Shown here piece after piece: positions 39,301-51,700 of a DNA stretch of 64,000 nt. The stretch comes from Ulva prolifera (lineage: Eukaryota; Chlorophyta; Ulvophyceae; Ulvales; Ulvaceae). The position numbers and the translations under genes were made by a program. Below the pieces are notes generated by a model that was given only the letters and a program-made list of their open reading frames with translations, was not told the origin of the DNA and did not search any database. How positions within the stretch are numbered: the first letter of the stretch is position 1; each line of letters starts with the position of its first letter. The stretch lies in the NCBI GenBank assembly GCA_023078555.1, contig CM041197.1:4237810-4301809 (forward strand), read 5' to 3'.

Positions 39301-40268
39301 CCGGGTATGCCTGCCACCGTCAGCTGCAGGGACGGTGAGCACAGAACGGAACATGCTTCAAAAAAAGCTTAAGCTGGGAACATCTCGTGGCAGCACTGCC
39401 AGGGAACTGCCAGTACCACGTATGCAACACAGCAGGCAACGCTTTCGCTTTCGGCTGGCAAGTTGTGATAGGGAAGTGAACCGTATTAGCAATATTGCCC
39501 ACACATGCCCAGTCTGCACTATACGTGAAAAAAACAGCTCAAAATCTCCGACACACCAAACAGCAGGCCTGCAGGCTTGGCAAACAGCCCTCATTCTGCT
39601 GTCTACATCGTCGCAAGCTTACCCCCGGGCACACGACTGTGAGTTGTGCCGTCCGTCTGGGCAAGCCAACAGTGCGACCTATAACATTTCCAACAGTGCG
39701 CACTATAACATTTCCACAGCGGTCCGGCCACTCGAGTGGACGACCCTACTCCTGGAACTCAGAGCGGGACGAATCCAGGTCGAATCCAGGTGATGCGCGA
39801 AGTAGGTGACCCCAGCTTCAGCGTGTGAGGCACTCAATATAGTGGGCTGACTGATCTGAGCTAGGCTCATGACTCACTGTGGCGTCTGCGTGTCCCTCAC
39901 ATGCATGCCCCAGCCCCATACGCTGGCTGTGAGCAGGGGCACCAGGCCCGCCTCGCCGCGTGAGCACCAACAACTTGGCATGTTTGACGCCGACGTCCCA
40001 TGAACCGCACAGTAAATATCCCCCAAAGCAACGTGCAGAATGATCGGCTGTAGGAGAGACCACCCTATTCATCTACCTATATCGTATACTCAGCTCAGTC
40101 CCCAGAGTGGGAAGTCTGGCCGAGGACGATCAGCAGTATGGAGTGGATGTCTGACAGCCACACAGCCTCCGCCGATCGCACAACGAACGAATGGACACAA
40201 CGTGACCCCGGCTGCATGCACCCCCAGCGCCACATAGCAAGGTGGGTGGCTGAACCCTGCCTACCCCA
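36393..40268. other. Gene-poor interval between gene B and PUS3
   Basis: No assigned gene. It contains a 24-bp tandem duplication of a palindromic unit (GTAGATAGTGTATACACTAT...) at 36525-36570. Two minus-strand frames, at about 38521-38742 (...VIITAVAILTW...) and 38064-38342 (...AVTIADCFTGDQLLLLQ...), have the hydrophobic strand-turn rhythm of a beta-helix. They lack clear splice edges and overlap a 201-codon plus-strand frame at 38300-38905 that also has no recognisable domain. A decayed relative of genes A and B is possible but unproven. Confidence 0.35.
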
Positions 40269-42448
40269 TCACACCGACAGGCCGGCCTCCCCCTCCTCCG
40301 TGTCCTCACCGTCACTCGGCAGCACCTCTGCTGCCGCCACCTCCTTCGCCGCGAGCTTCGCGTTGAACGCGGCCAGCCGCTCCGCCAGCGGCTCGTCCGT
40401 CGCGCGGCCGAGCAGCCGGCGGTGCCGCGGCGGCGGCGCCGCGGCGCCGGCCGCCGCAGCGGCGGCCGCCACCGCGGCCGCCACCTCCTCAAGCACCGCG
40501 AGGCGCGCCGCGTGCTCCGCGGCGGCCGCGCCGACGCGCCGCGACAGCATGCTCGCGGCGAGCGGCGAGAGGTGGAGGGGGGGGAGGCCGATGAAGTCGG
40601 CGCCGAGGAGGATGAGGGGGGCCTGGGGCGCGAGGGCGTATTGTGGCTTGCGGGGCTGCCGCGCGATGTCGAGGAGGTCGGCGACGATGCGCGGGGGCTC
40701 CTGGCCGCGGCCGACCATCAGCAGCACCGCCGCGATGCAACGCACCTGCATGCCGCGCGCTGCGCTGGCCGCATGCATGGCCGGGCGTGGCAGATTCTTG
40801 CACAGCACCGTGTTGAACGCTTGTGCGGACGGCGCGGACGCCTTGGACACTGTGGGTTGGTCTGATGCATAGCGTAAACGCGCGAGGCCGAACGTATTCC
40901 AGGTGGGGCCGGTTCGTTTATGTGGCCTGTTCACAGCATGGCACGGTCTGGTTATTGCACGAGTTATGCCGCGGGTGTACTGCTGAGGCCGTCACGCCTG
41001 AGGGAGGGCACAGCGGCAAGGGCAGCGACGCGCGCGTAACGGCTCGGTACAATGCCGCGCTGTCTAAGTTGGAGCTCGGCCATGCGGTGGTCTGAGCTCT
41101 TGTATTGTGTGGTCTCGCTGCAGAGATCGACTAGAGCTTGGACCATTGTATGGCAGAGCACCAAAACACAACACGAGGCCACCATCAGCAGCGACCCGGT
41201 GCGCCTCATATGTCCATGCCATCCGAGGAATCAGACTCAAACGGTCCTGAAGAATTACCAACATGCAGGCACAATAGGGCTGTGATCGTGTGCGCTGCTG
41301 CGCAGGAGACCCACCTGGTGCCACAGAAACGCAGAGCCGGTGATTTCGAGGACGAGCAGGTCACCAGGCATGTTTGGCGAGATCTGCGGGGCGGGCTCGA
41401 CCGTCGCGGTGATGACCCGGCGCACATGCACCTGCGTGTTTGCGAGGTTGATCTTGCAGAAGTGCTGGAAGTCGTGCTCCCCGACGAGGTGGCCACAGGC
41501 CGCTTGCATCGCCTGTAGGTCCAGCCCTGAGGCACCTGCACTCGGCACTAGCAGCATTATGACCACAATCTGCATGCCAGGATCTGCAGGCAGTGGTGTA
41601 AGGAGATGCATATGCCCAGGCCTAGGTCTGCAGTGTTCCAAGTGGCATCAGGGCCACCTTGATGGATGCAAGTGTTGCCACTGACTGAAGGGGAGACGGA
41701 CCTGCAAAGAAGTACTTGTATCGCCGGCTGGTGGCAGAGAAGCGAGCGTGGAACTGCGGGTCAGCTGGGCCCCAGCCCGTGATCTGGATGTCTGGTGGGA
41801 GCACTTTGTTGAGCAGGTATGGGTAGTCGAGCTCCTGGTCAGCGGGTGGAAGAGGCTGACCCGCAGCTGCCTTGGACCGCACGTGGAGAGTGATCATGTT
41901 GGCAAGCGCGCTCACGCCGATGTCGGTGCGGCCGCAGCGTGTGTAGCCCAGTTCCTTGGGCGGTACACCAGGTCTGGTCAGGCATGTTTTCTCGAGGGCC
42001 GCAAACAGATGAGCCTCGACTGCAGCAGTGACGACGTCAGTGTCCCAGGCTGCTTTCAAAACATCGAATGAGCTTTCAGGATCGTCTGAGAGGCTGCTCA
42101 GGGATGTATATGGCGTCAGTGCAGGGAACAGGCACCTGTGTTGGGTTCATCTACCTGCGACGCCAAGCCGTGGTACTTCCAGCCCACGTACATGAGACGA
42201 AGCGCGACATAGCGGTATGAGAAGCGATCGTAGTCGAATGTTTTCTGACGTTTGGGGGTCGGGGCTGAAAGTACGACGCATGGTGGAGCAGCGCTGGCTT
42301 GCGCTGGTGGAGGAGCAGCTGCGAATTCCTCGCATTTGTCAGCTAGTTGACGAAGATCAACAGCGAGCTGCCTCGCTGTGACCTGTGTTAGAGTCGATCC
42401 AGGTCTAACGACGGACAGCAAGCGCGCTAGCGTTCCAGCGTCTGGCAT
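40269..42448 (-). CDS. PUS3: tRNA pseudouridine(38/39) synthase, PUS3/DEG1 type, four exons, 442 aa
   Basis: A TruA-family enzyme that converts U38/U39 in the anticodon arm of tRNAs to pseudouridine. Exons in transcript order: 42448-42136, 42019-41702, 41535-41315, 40745-40269; the joined frame is 1329 nt and every junction is in phase. Landmarks: YVALRLMYVGWKYHGLASQ; TRCGRTDIGVSALANMITL with the catalytic Asp; FHARFSATSRRYKYFF; CGHLVGEHDFQHFCKI; ITGSAFLWHQVRCIAAVLLM; and PPRIVADLLDIARQPRKPQY, the segment that separates PUS3 from bacterial TruA. The usual GRTDKG has Ile in place of Lys. The C-terminal 110 residues are alanine- and arginine-rich with an acidic end (DGEDTEEGEAG), probably disordered. 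It starts 471 bp from COQ6 and is transcribed away from it. Confidence 0.94.
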
Positions 42449-42919
42449 CTATGCCAAAAGGCGTTGGGCAGATCACGGTGTATTGCATGAGCGAGGTCGA
42501 AGCATGCTACATCACATGCACTCCTGAACGAGGGCCTTCATGATTAGGTCTGCTTCAACTGCACTCAGGATTTCGAAACGCTTGCGCAGGCGAGAGGTCG
42601 CCAGGCATGCTGCAACCGTTGTCCCATGGCCACAATTCACCGTCACACAGTTTGACATCTGCGCCAGTCATATGTATGTATACACCAGCCATGACAGTGA
42701 TTAAACCAGTCTGGATCATCGCTGTTGACGCCAGGTGCAGAACTCATGCCTTCAGCACGCATCCCGCTGACATGTCCGGCAGCTTGGCGAACGTGATCTT
42801 AAAATGACAACTGTTGGTGCACTGTTGTCTGACAGAAGGAAAAATAGAGTGAGGTGATTCCTGCATCTCTGATTCACCAGCTCAGCGTTGTCTTACGTCG
42901 TGCAGTGTCGCAGAGCACC
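42449..42919. promoter_or_regulatory. Divergent promoter region between PUS3 and COQ6
   Basis: 471 bp between two start codons pointing away from each other, so both promoters and both 5' UTRs must lie here unless there are non-coding first exons. No TATA box or shared motif can be defended. Confidence 0.6.
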
Positions 42920-45900
42920 ATGCGCGCCAGTCAAGTCCCGCAGCTGCTCAGCAGCGCGCGGTGCCTGTCAACGGGAACGGAAGCTCCGCAAATATACGAT
43001 GTAGCTATTGTCGGAGGCGGCATGGTCGGCATGAGCCTCGCAGCAGCTCTAGGTGCGTCGGAAGTCACATCAGGGCAGACAGCAGATGCAGGTTCACCAC
43101 GCACACAGCGCGCTCGACTGGTGCAGGAACCATCGCGCAGACAAGCGGGCTGCGTGTAGCCGTGATAGACCGCGCTCCAGTGCGCGATGTGCTGGAGGAT
43201 GGCTCTCAGCAACCTCCCGATTATCGAGTCAGCACTGTCGTGGAGAGCAGCATACGCTTCTTCGAGCAGGCAGGTGCCTGGGCTCACATGTCGCCTCTAG
43301 CTCGGGAATTCTCATCTATGCAAGTCTGGGATACTGTGGGCCACGGGTGCTTGAGGTGGGACGGCAGTGACCTGGGCAGGGAGCGCATGGGTGCTGTCGT
43401 GGAGAATGCAGTCATTCAGTCTGCCTGCTTCCGGGCTGCCCAAGCGTGCCCCAACGTGGAGTTCATGTGCCCCGGAAATATCACCGGTGCGCAACCCTGC
43501 CTGCTTTCGAAGCTCACCTAGCCTACCTCCCCAGAGCTGCCAGAGTGCATTTCCCTCCAGTCTGCACGCTTCGCTGCCAGCTGTCCAGCTCACGAGAATA
43601 CTTGCTTTCATAACATACACAGCAGTGAGTGCAATGATCTGGCTTCCTGCGTATGACAGCATTGGAAGTCAAGTGCCACAGCTGACAGCGCCAAGCCCGA
43701 AGCCCGCCGTCATCCCCCCGCGGCAAGACATTCCCCACCACAAACATGCATGATGCTCCCACACCGCCGCCACGCTGCAATCCATACCCATGCCTGACGG
43801 ACATCAATCCTGCAGACATTGAGTTTCCGCCATACGCGCACAAGCCAAGCTCCACCACGCCACCCCCACCCCCGGGCGCCCCCGCCTCTCGCCTCCTATA
43901 CGGCTCCCTCGCCGAAATCACCCTCGAGCACACCCCCGACCCTCCCCCCACCCCCCCAGGCGTCCCCGGCACCCCCGCCGCCGCAGCATCAGACCACACC
44001 GGCGGACACCGCACCATCCAGGCGCGGCTCGTCGTCGCGGCGGACGGCGGGCGGTCACAGACGCGCGCGCGCGCCGGGCTGCGCACGGTGTCCCATGCAT
44101 ACGGCCAGCGCGGCGTCGTCGCCACCGTGGCCACGGAGCCGCACAGCACAGCGTGGCAGCGCTTCCTGCCGACCGGCCCGATCGCGCTGCTGCCGACCAG
44201 GTGTGCTTCGGCCCCGCACTGCTGAGCTATACCGCAAGACGCGCGCTGCCACCGCGCATGAGAGCAAGCCATGATCTAGAATGCAGGGCATGAGGTTCAT
44301 GTCCTGCTGGATCAAGGGATCGCATGTGTGTATATCAAAGGAGCGTGAACGGGCGCCAACAATCTTGAAAGTGTGGGGGCCCTGCGCAACTGCGCTACGC
44401 CTCCGTGTTGTGAAGGAGCATGGCGCTAGAACCCGCCACCCATATGGCCGCGTTAACAGGGAATCAAAGAGGATGCATGGTCTGTGGGGTCCTCATGCTG
44501 GGGCCCACATGTGTTCAAGCTGTGATGCCCGGCAGCAGAGGCATCACTCAATTCGCCACAGCTTCCAGTACTGGCAAGGTCCATGCATGCCAGCCATGCG
44601 TTCGTGCTGCTACCTGCACAACTTCGTCACCTCGCACAGAATCCCCTGCCGTCTGCAGGGACGGCTTCAGCAACATCGTCTGGTCGACGACGCCGCAGCA
44701 CGCCGCGCGGCTCGAGACGATGGCACCGGAGGAGTTTGGGGCCGCCGTGAGTGAAGCGCTGGCACTGGGGTCTGCAGATGCGCGGGGCGGCGGCGGCGGG
44801 GCCGCGGGGGGTGTGGCGCGGCTGCTGAGCCAAGCGGCGGCACGGGCGGGGGCGGGCCGGCCGCCGCAGGCGCCGCCGGCGGTGCACTGCTGGGTACGCC
44901 AGCGGCCGGCATCGTTCCCGCTGGCGATGCAGCATGCGGGCCGGTGCGTTCGGCGGGGCCGCCCTGATCTCACAGCAAGAGCCTTGCCATTCCTCACACC
45001 TGTGTTTGTGCACCATCCTCTGTGCTCACAATTCCATGCGAGCCACTTCCACAGTCTGACAGCTGTACATGGAAGGACAGTCTTGCACATCCGGAGCGCA
45101 TCAAACAGAGGTGCTTGAGAATTAGGCGGGCGGACCGGCAGACCGACACAGGGGGGTGACGGCTGGTGTGGGTGGGGTGCAGGTACGTGCGGCCGAGGCT
45201 CGCGCTCGTCGGCGACGCAGCGCATGCTGTGCACCCCCTGGCGGGGCAGGGCGTGAATCTCGGCTTTGGCGACGCCGCAGCGCTGCAGGCGGCCGTGGCG
45301 GCGGCTGTGGCCGTGGGGGGCGACATCGGCGACCTCCGCACCCTGGAGGTGTGCCCTGCCCCCCCCCCCCTTCCCTTGTGTGATGCCACCTTCGTCTGAT
45401 GTTTTGGTCGCACACATGCAGCACACATGCCGCGAACACAGCGGCCATGCGCCCTGAGTGTGGCATAGAAAGACTCAGAGAGGCAGGTAGCACCACGGGC
45501 GACTCAGCATGCACCCGTCCCGTTTGTGACTGTGTGCCTGCTCTGGAAACCGGCCGATGACTCACAAATCATATTGACCACAACGTAACTCAACAACACA
45601 GGTACGACGCTGGGTGCGGCCAGTCGATCACGTCGCCCGAGCCAGTGCTTGAGTGGCTGCGAAGGAAGTGAAAATTCCACTTTCCGCAATAGGGTTCGCC
45701 ATACAATTTTGTGTACGGGCGCTGACTCACTAAGTGCATGCATATATGGCGACCGAAACCATGCCCTTTGTGCAACAGTGCCCTGGGAGGCCGGTTGCAA
45801 TCCCAACACAAAACGTGCTGTGGCGATAGGGGGGTCATGCTCCGTGCTTTGAAACCAGGACAGATGAGAGGTGGCTGGTAGTCCAAGGGGAACACCGTAC

Positions 45901-46281
45901 AACACACGCCAGAACGGCCACACCACAGCAAGCATCTCACATGGAGCAAGCAGTCGCACGGCGCCACCACCATGCGAAACCAGCCCGTGTCACGGACAAG
46001 CTAAACCCTGCGTGCTGCGTGCTGTGCAGGACGAGTACGAGCGGCCACGCATGGCGATCAACGCTGGCATGTCGGCCGCGCTGCACGCACTGCAGGGTAT
46101 CTTTGCCGTAGAGGGGGGGCCGGTGGCGCAGGCGCGCAGCGCCGGCCTCGCGCTCGTCAACGCGGCGGCGCCGCTGCGCAACGAGCTGATGAGGGTGGCT
46201 ATGGGCGACGCGCCGGAGCTGCCGGGCGCCGCGCTTGCGGCCCTCCACCGGCTATCCCCGACCCCTGCGCCGCAGGCCTAG
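42920..46281 (+). CDS. COQ6: Ubiquinone biosynthesis monooxygenase COQ6, six exons, 526 aa
   Basis: A mitochondrial flavin monooxygenase that hydroxylates the aromatic ring of the ubiquinone precursor (C5 position), working within the CoQ synthome. Exons: 42920-43052, 43127-43486, 43816-44200, 44659-44943, 45183-45348, 46030-46281; all phases agree. The N-terminus ([19 protein letters not shown]) is Arg/Ser-rich and lacks acids, as for a mitochondrial presequence. Motifs: [19 protein letters not shown] (FAD-binding); [20 protein letters not shown], typical of COQ6; [13 protein letters not shown] (DG motif); [31 protein letters not shown]; and [20 protein letters not shown] (GD motif). An insertion of proline- and glycine-rich low complexity ([20 protein letters not shown]) interrupts the middle domain, and an alanine/glycine-rich one follows in exon 4. 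The stop is TAG at 46279. Confidence 0.95.
45359..45370. repeat. C12 tract at the start of COQ6 intron 5
   Basis: The tract begins 10 nt after the GTGTGCC donor, on the sense strand, like the tracts in the ammonium transporter introns. Confidence 0.85.
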
Positions 46282-46489
46282 TAGCTGGGACTGTCCAGAC
46301 GAGTGAAGTGCAGCGCTGTGTGATGTGGGCGAGCATACCAGGCCTGCTGCGGCCTTGGCCGTGAGATGATGGCCTATTCCTCCGAGGCGGTTTCGTCGTT
46401 TGTAGAGTACTGACTTTGAGCAGAGATGTGCATGCATCTGAAACCTGCAGGTGGCTACTGGGGTCAGCCGAGGGACCATCAGTGTTCGG

Positions 46490-46583
46490 TCGACGGACCT
46501 GGTTACACAGCATTATTATTATCAATATGCATGTTTCTTGCTGGGTGGCAGCCCTGGAAATGTCGCAAGGTGGCCCGATGCTG
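46490..46583 (+). mobile_element. hAT-like MITE, 94-bp class
   Basis: Begins CAGTGTTCGGTC, contains GGGTGGCAGCCCTGGAAATG as in the 102-bp copies, and ends GGCCCGATGCTG. No target-site duplication remains. Confidence 0.7.
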
Positions 46584-46929
46584 GTGAGCACCTGCCCGTG
46601 CTGGGGCATCGATGGTGTGGCTCAGTGCACCGCATGCATGCGACACTGTGGGGCCTGCCCCATAGATCAGCAGCAGAGGAGCATATGGGAGACCGCGAAT
46701 TCATGACACGGTGGCTGTTTGTGTGCGGTGTGTGCTGTGCGGTGTGTGCTGTGCCTGGCGTACACCATGCCGCGCTTTGACATGCTGTGCGTGGCAGGGG
46801 GTGCTGTCCCGGTGTTCAGTGTGTGCTGTGCACAGTGTGCGCGTGCATGCCTGACATCGAGGCTGAATTCACCCTTGCTGACAACCCGCTGCGAAAGCCG
46901 CGGTGGCTATGTACACGGAATCGGGTAGC

Positions 46930-47370
46930 CATGCATACATACAGACGTTTTTTTGTAACTACATACAGACATGAAGCGTGCTTTGTTTGTGACGAATGCT
47001 CTGCGCCGGTTGAGTGTGGCGTTGTGCAAGGAGAAAGCTCTCGCGCTCCGTGCGGGGCTTCAATCTTTGGCTGGAATCACCGGCAGGGCTGTGGTACGTG
47101 CTCGTACCCGGCCTAGTGCCATGAATGAGTGAGTGGACTTGCGATGGAGTCCTAGGAACGGCCCGTTGCCTGGCCTCTCTCCGTTGTAAGAACATACAGA
47201 CGCGGCCCGATGCCCGGCCTCTGTCGGCGCGATACCCGGTCTCTGTCCTTTGTAAATACATACAGACGCCTACCTAGTGCCACAACTGAGTGGATTTGCG
47301 ATGAGATTCCGGGAAACGGCTCGTTGTCCGGCCTCTGTCCTTTGCAACTACATACAGTCGCCTGGCGCCG
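46930..47370. repeat. Partly tandem repeat family with ACATACAGAC ends
   Basis: Blocks ending TTTGTAA(A/C)TACATACAGAC recur at about 46950, 46970, 47190, 47255 and 47345. They alternate with GCCC(G/T)GCCTCTGTCC(T/G)TTG and AGTGCCA(T/C)(A)A(A)CTGAGTGGA blocks. The pattern is that of three to four diverged units of roughly 80-110 bp. One more copy sits at 3330-3490. Confidence 0.65.
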
Positions 47371-48753
47371 CTCCCCATCATCATTCCACCACCTCGCCAC
47401 CGCGCAGCAACACCGTTCAATCTCCAGCTCTCGTCCCCCACTTCACGCCAACTCCTGCAGCGCTTGTGCCGGCACTCGCCTGAGCCATGCCCCCCCGGCC
47501 TCACAAAGGCGACCCGCGTACACGTCGTCGTGGTGGTCAGCATCGCTGTCACCCAAACAGCCGCATGTGTGACAAGGACAAAGTAAGCAAGGCAGGTAGC
47601 ACCGCGAGCAACAACCAGGGGAACCGCACACCACGCAACAAGCCACACGCAGCACACACCAACACACGCACGCAACGTCAGCACCTGCGCCGCCAGATGT
47701 GTGTGCGCGCGCAATTTCTCACCACACATGTGTAGCACAGCCCCTCCGCCAGAATGCACCAGCATGAGACCTCTCGTCGCTGCCGGCGATGAACGCTGAC
47801 TGCCTGGGTTCGAGATCATGGGCTTGCAGCTGTGCTGGAGCGCTGTGCGCTGTGCAGGATGTCGAGCAGACGTGCACTTCACTGCGTCCGTGCTCGATGG
47901 CGCTGGTGCTCAGGTGGTAATCCAGGACAAGCCTGGCGTCATGTTGCATGTTGCGCTTCCGGGCTGCTCGGCCGGCCACCTCTATTAGCGTCCTCAACGC
48001 CCATGTCAACCATAGAAAGAGCTTGCTATGGTCACCATATTTGTGTATTCGTACTTGCAATGGACACACGCACAGCACACATCCACATAACTCACTGTTG
48101 CCCCATGTAAACCCAATCGCAATCCCCAATGCTGTTCCCCGACACAAGTGTAAACCCCATCCCGTGTGCCTTCCGCAAGCTTCCGCAGTGCTCACCCACA
48201 CATGCATAGGGGTATGCACCTGTAGCCACATGTGCGGCGCCGGAAAATACATAGGCCTGCGCTCCTGCGAGCTACCAGAACCGCGCTTTGCCTGGAGTTG
48301 GCTGCTTTCGACACCACCGATTCCATGCATCATGTCTGCCCCGGACGTGTTGCAATGAGCATGTGCGGCGGTGGTGGGTACGTCGCACGCGCATGACCCG
48401 CCCCCTCCTCCCCCAAGCCCAGGATACACCTCATCAGGGCCACGGTCCCCTCCATCTGCCACAAGTCATACGACACATACATACGTATATACTGTGTCAA
48501 TCTAGGCACATCATCACTTAGCCTGCATACTTGTCTATACCCATTTATTCTAGCATCACACAGCCGCTTGGCAGCTGTGCCGCGACTCCATACCGGAGCG
48601 ACTTTGGCCAGTCGTCTGACGATGGAACGGTTGTGACGCACTCAAGTGCTGCCGGATCCGCCCTGTCGATAGGGTGCATGACGCTGTTGTGAACACACGC
48701 GGGCGCCTGTGGCCTCAGCTGAACCCTATGCAGGCGTTTCTGTGACTATCAGG

Positions 48754-51700
48754 TCACGGCATCGGCCCGAGCGAGGCCGCAGCAGACACGAGCACATCGT
48801 CATACCGCTCCCCCAGGGGCTGCTCCGTCAGGGGTTTGGAGTGGCGAGGTCGGTGGCTGTGCAACCCTGGCCGGCCTCGCCCCCGCGGCGACGGCAGCAC
48901 CCCTCCACCACTCGCACGGTACCCAAGCCTCCCCCCATCAGGGATACCAAAATGGCGTGTGCGCTCTTCTGTGCCGTGCTGCGCATGCTGTGCCGCCGCG
49001 AAGCCGCGGCCCTCATGGCCACCGCCGCCGCGCTGCCCAAGTCCACCCGCTGACGCGGCCTCCGTGGCACCCAGGTCTTCGTGTTCGCCATGCACAGGTT
49101 TATCATGCATGCCGTGTACGCCTGTACGGGTGGGGGGCATTGGCTGGCTCTGAGTCGCAATGAGAGATGGAAGTGGGCAGGGGCCGAGCCCAAAGTCCAC
49201 ACTTGTCAGCGAGGACGTTGCAGGGGACGTGACTGGGCTGCCCATGTCCACGTCATAGCCAGCATGCACAGCACGCGCCGGAGCCGCCGCGGCCTCCGCG
49301 CTATGCCGGCCGCGTGGCCCCACGGACGCGGCGAGGTCGGGAGACGGGGACCGGGTGTCCGACCGAGCGGCAGTGGAGCGCGGGGAGGGGGTGAGGGCGG
49401 CGGCGACGGCGGGGCGGTGAGGCATCAGGCTGGCTGGGGGGGATGCATGTGCGAGGGTGCCGAGCGCAACAGGGGTCTCTTGCTGGAGGGGGCCTGAGGG
49501 CGCGGTGATGGATGCGGCGTCGCGTGGTGCGCCAGAGACGTCAACATACACCCCTGTGGCCATCTCGTCCTCAATGTCCGCAAACACGTCGAGCACCTGC
49601 AGGGGTGGAGTGCTGATTGGGGTGTGCCGGACCATGTACATGCACCTGTGCGGGCTGATGGGCTGGGGCAGCCCCGTGGCTGCAACTGCAGCATGACGGA
49701 ATGCGTAAACTGCCTGTTGGACAATGTGGAGATTACAGCTACGCAGGACTGTGGTCTGGACTGAATTGCCGGTTTGTGCGCGGCACAGGCTCATGGAGCC
49801 CCACAATCTTCGTTACTCATCATCGCAATGTAGTCGAAATCGATGTCCCTACAAATGGAGGGGTTAGCAGCTACACTTCATGGCAGAACGACGGCTAGGT
49901 GCACAGGTAACGTTGTGTATGGACCAGCCCGATCAGTGCCGCGCGAATGCACAACGCTTTGGGCACAGTTCGGACTCTGCGTCCCTGATTTGCACGGCTA
50001 CAGTGCGGGTGGCTCTGCATGGGGAGCTGGTTGCATGCATGCATACGGCAAGCCATCACCAGCTGTCCCACACCAGGCAGCGGAGATCTATCACGTGCCG
50101 GGTCTAGGGGGTGCGCACCTGCTGAAATGTCGGCCGGGTCGCAGGGTCCGGCCGGATGCACGCATGGAACGTGAGCGCGAGCGACAGCGGCAGGCCGGCC
50201 GGGAGGTGCGGGAACGCAGGGTTCACGACGTACTCACAGGGTCCGTACGCGTCCCGACCGACCGCGATCACGCGGTCGCGGCTGTGGCGGTCACCGTCCG
50301 CGGCCCCCGGCGTCCGCGCGAGCTCGCTCGACGCGCTGCCGGGTCCAAAATTCCGGCGCCCGCGGCTGCCGCGGCGTGCTGCGTGCTGCGGCGGGCCGCC
50401 GCTGTGCGCGAGGAGCTCCTGTGTGATGTCGCGGCCGGGGGTGCGCGTGGCCCTCTCAGTTCCAAGGGCTTCGCCGTTGTCTTCTTCCAACAGCCTGCAC
50501 GCCGCGCCGGGCCACGGCTGAGTCAATGATTCTGACATCCTGGGTGACTGTAGGCGCCAGCGGCGTGTGTTGCATTTGCGCACGACCGCTGTGACCGTGC
50601 AGTGGCCCTGAAGAATCAGCCGCAGCTGCCATGACCCATGCATGGGTCACATGCATAGTGACTGCAAAGCAATCACGCGCACAGGGGTGTGCAGGAGAGG
50701 TGATGGGTCCAGAAAGCAGCCTCGCTGTAGCAGCCCCGCATGCGCGCCGCCCTTCGCCCTGCAGCACTGATACAATACCAAAGCTAGCAGTGCACGAATC
50801 GAATCCTGAAAGAAATCCGGGAGCACGCAGCATGGCTTTGCGAGTATGGTGCAGTCGTCAAAGCATGGTCATGCATGGGCAGAGCGCTGGTGTTGGGAGG
50901 CGAAGCATGAGCACTGCAGACACGGCAGCTGGCCCGTGAACCCGGAAGCGGAGTCGCATTCCTACACTATGTCATAAAAAACTACAAAACATCAAACGCG
51001 TAGGAAATGTTTTTCTATCGAAAGAAACGCATTGGAGTGCAACTCTGTTCAGGAGGCAGCGGCCGCAAGAGGTGTCGTACCGCTTCACATACACCTGCCG
51101 GCCCATCGCCACCTCCCACATGATGACTCCAAAGGAATACACGTCGCTCGCCTGGTGCAGCCGCCGCGTCTGGGCCACCTCCGGCGCGGTGTAGAAGGGC
51201 GTGCCTTGCTTGATGTTGCTCGCGTGCGTGCGCTCGTGGCCGAGCCGCGTCGCGAGTCCAAAGTCGATGATCTTGACCACCACGTCGCACGCATGGAGCG
51301 CCTTGCGCGTGCTGCGGTAGGCGTACGGGTCATACTGCACAGCATGCAGCACGGTCAGCGCGCAGCATGGTCAGCACGCAGCACGGTGCTCCGAGATGGC
51401 CCCACATACAACGCCGCGAGACATCTACCGAATGTGGGTCCTTCGAAGCGCGGTCTGCGAGCACAGCATGCACAGCATGCACAGCACGCACAGCATGACG
51501 ATGGGGAGTCGGAGACCTCTCGGTGCGGGGGAGGGCGCACACCTTGAGGAGGACGTTGGAGGGGTTGAGGTCGCCGTGGCAGACGCGCTTGGAGTGCGTG
51601 TACGTCATGCCGGCCGCGAGCCCGCGGAGGATGCCGCTGGCAAGGCTCCATTGCTCTGTCAGCCGCATATGGCGCAGGGACCCCTTCTGCAGCTGCACCC

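Larger units (their letters stand above)
46282..48753. other. Convergent gap between COQ6 and the receptor kinase
   Basis: No gene recognised. It contains a 94-bp MITE at 46490-46583, a TGTGCTGTGCGGTGTG-type simple repeat at about 46720-46860, and the ACATACAGAC-containing repeat family at 46930-47370. The remainder has overlapping short frames on both strands. Confidence 0.4.

Noticed and set aside
45601..45671. Possible extra COQ6 exon ([18 protein letters not shown]...)
   Set aside because: It follows a good acceptor but ends in a stop, whereas joining 45348 directly to 46030 gives an uninterrupted COQ6-like sequence ([11 protein letters not shown] then DEYERPRM).
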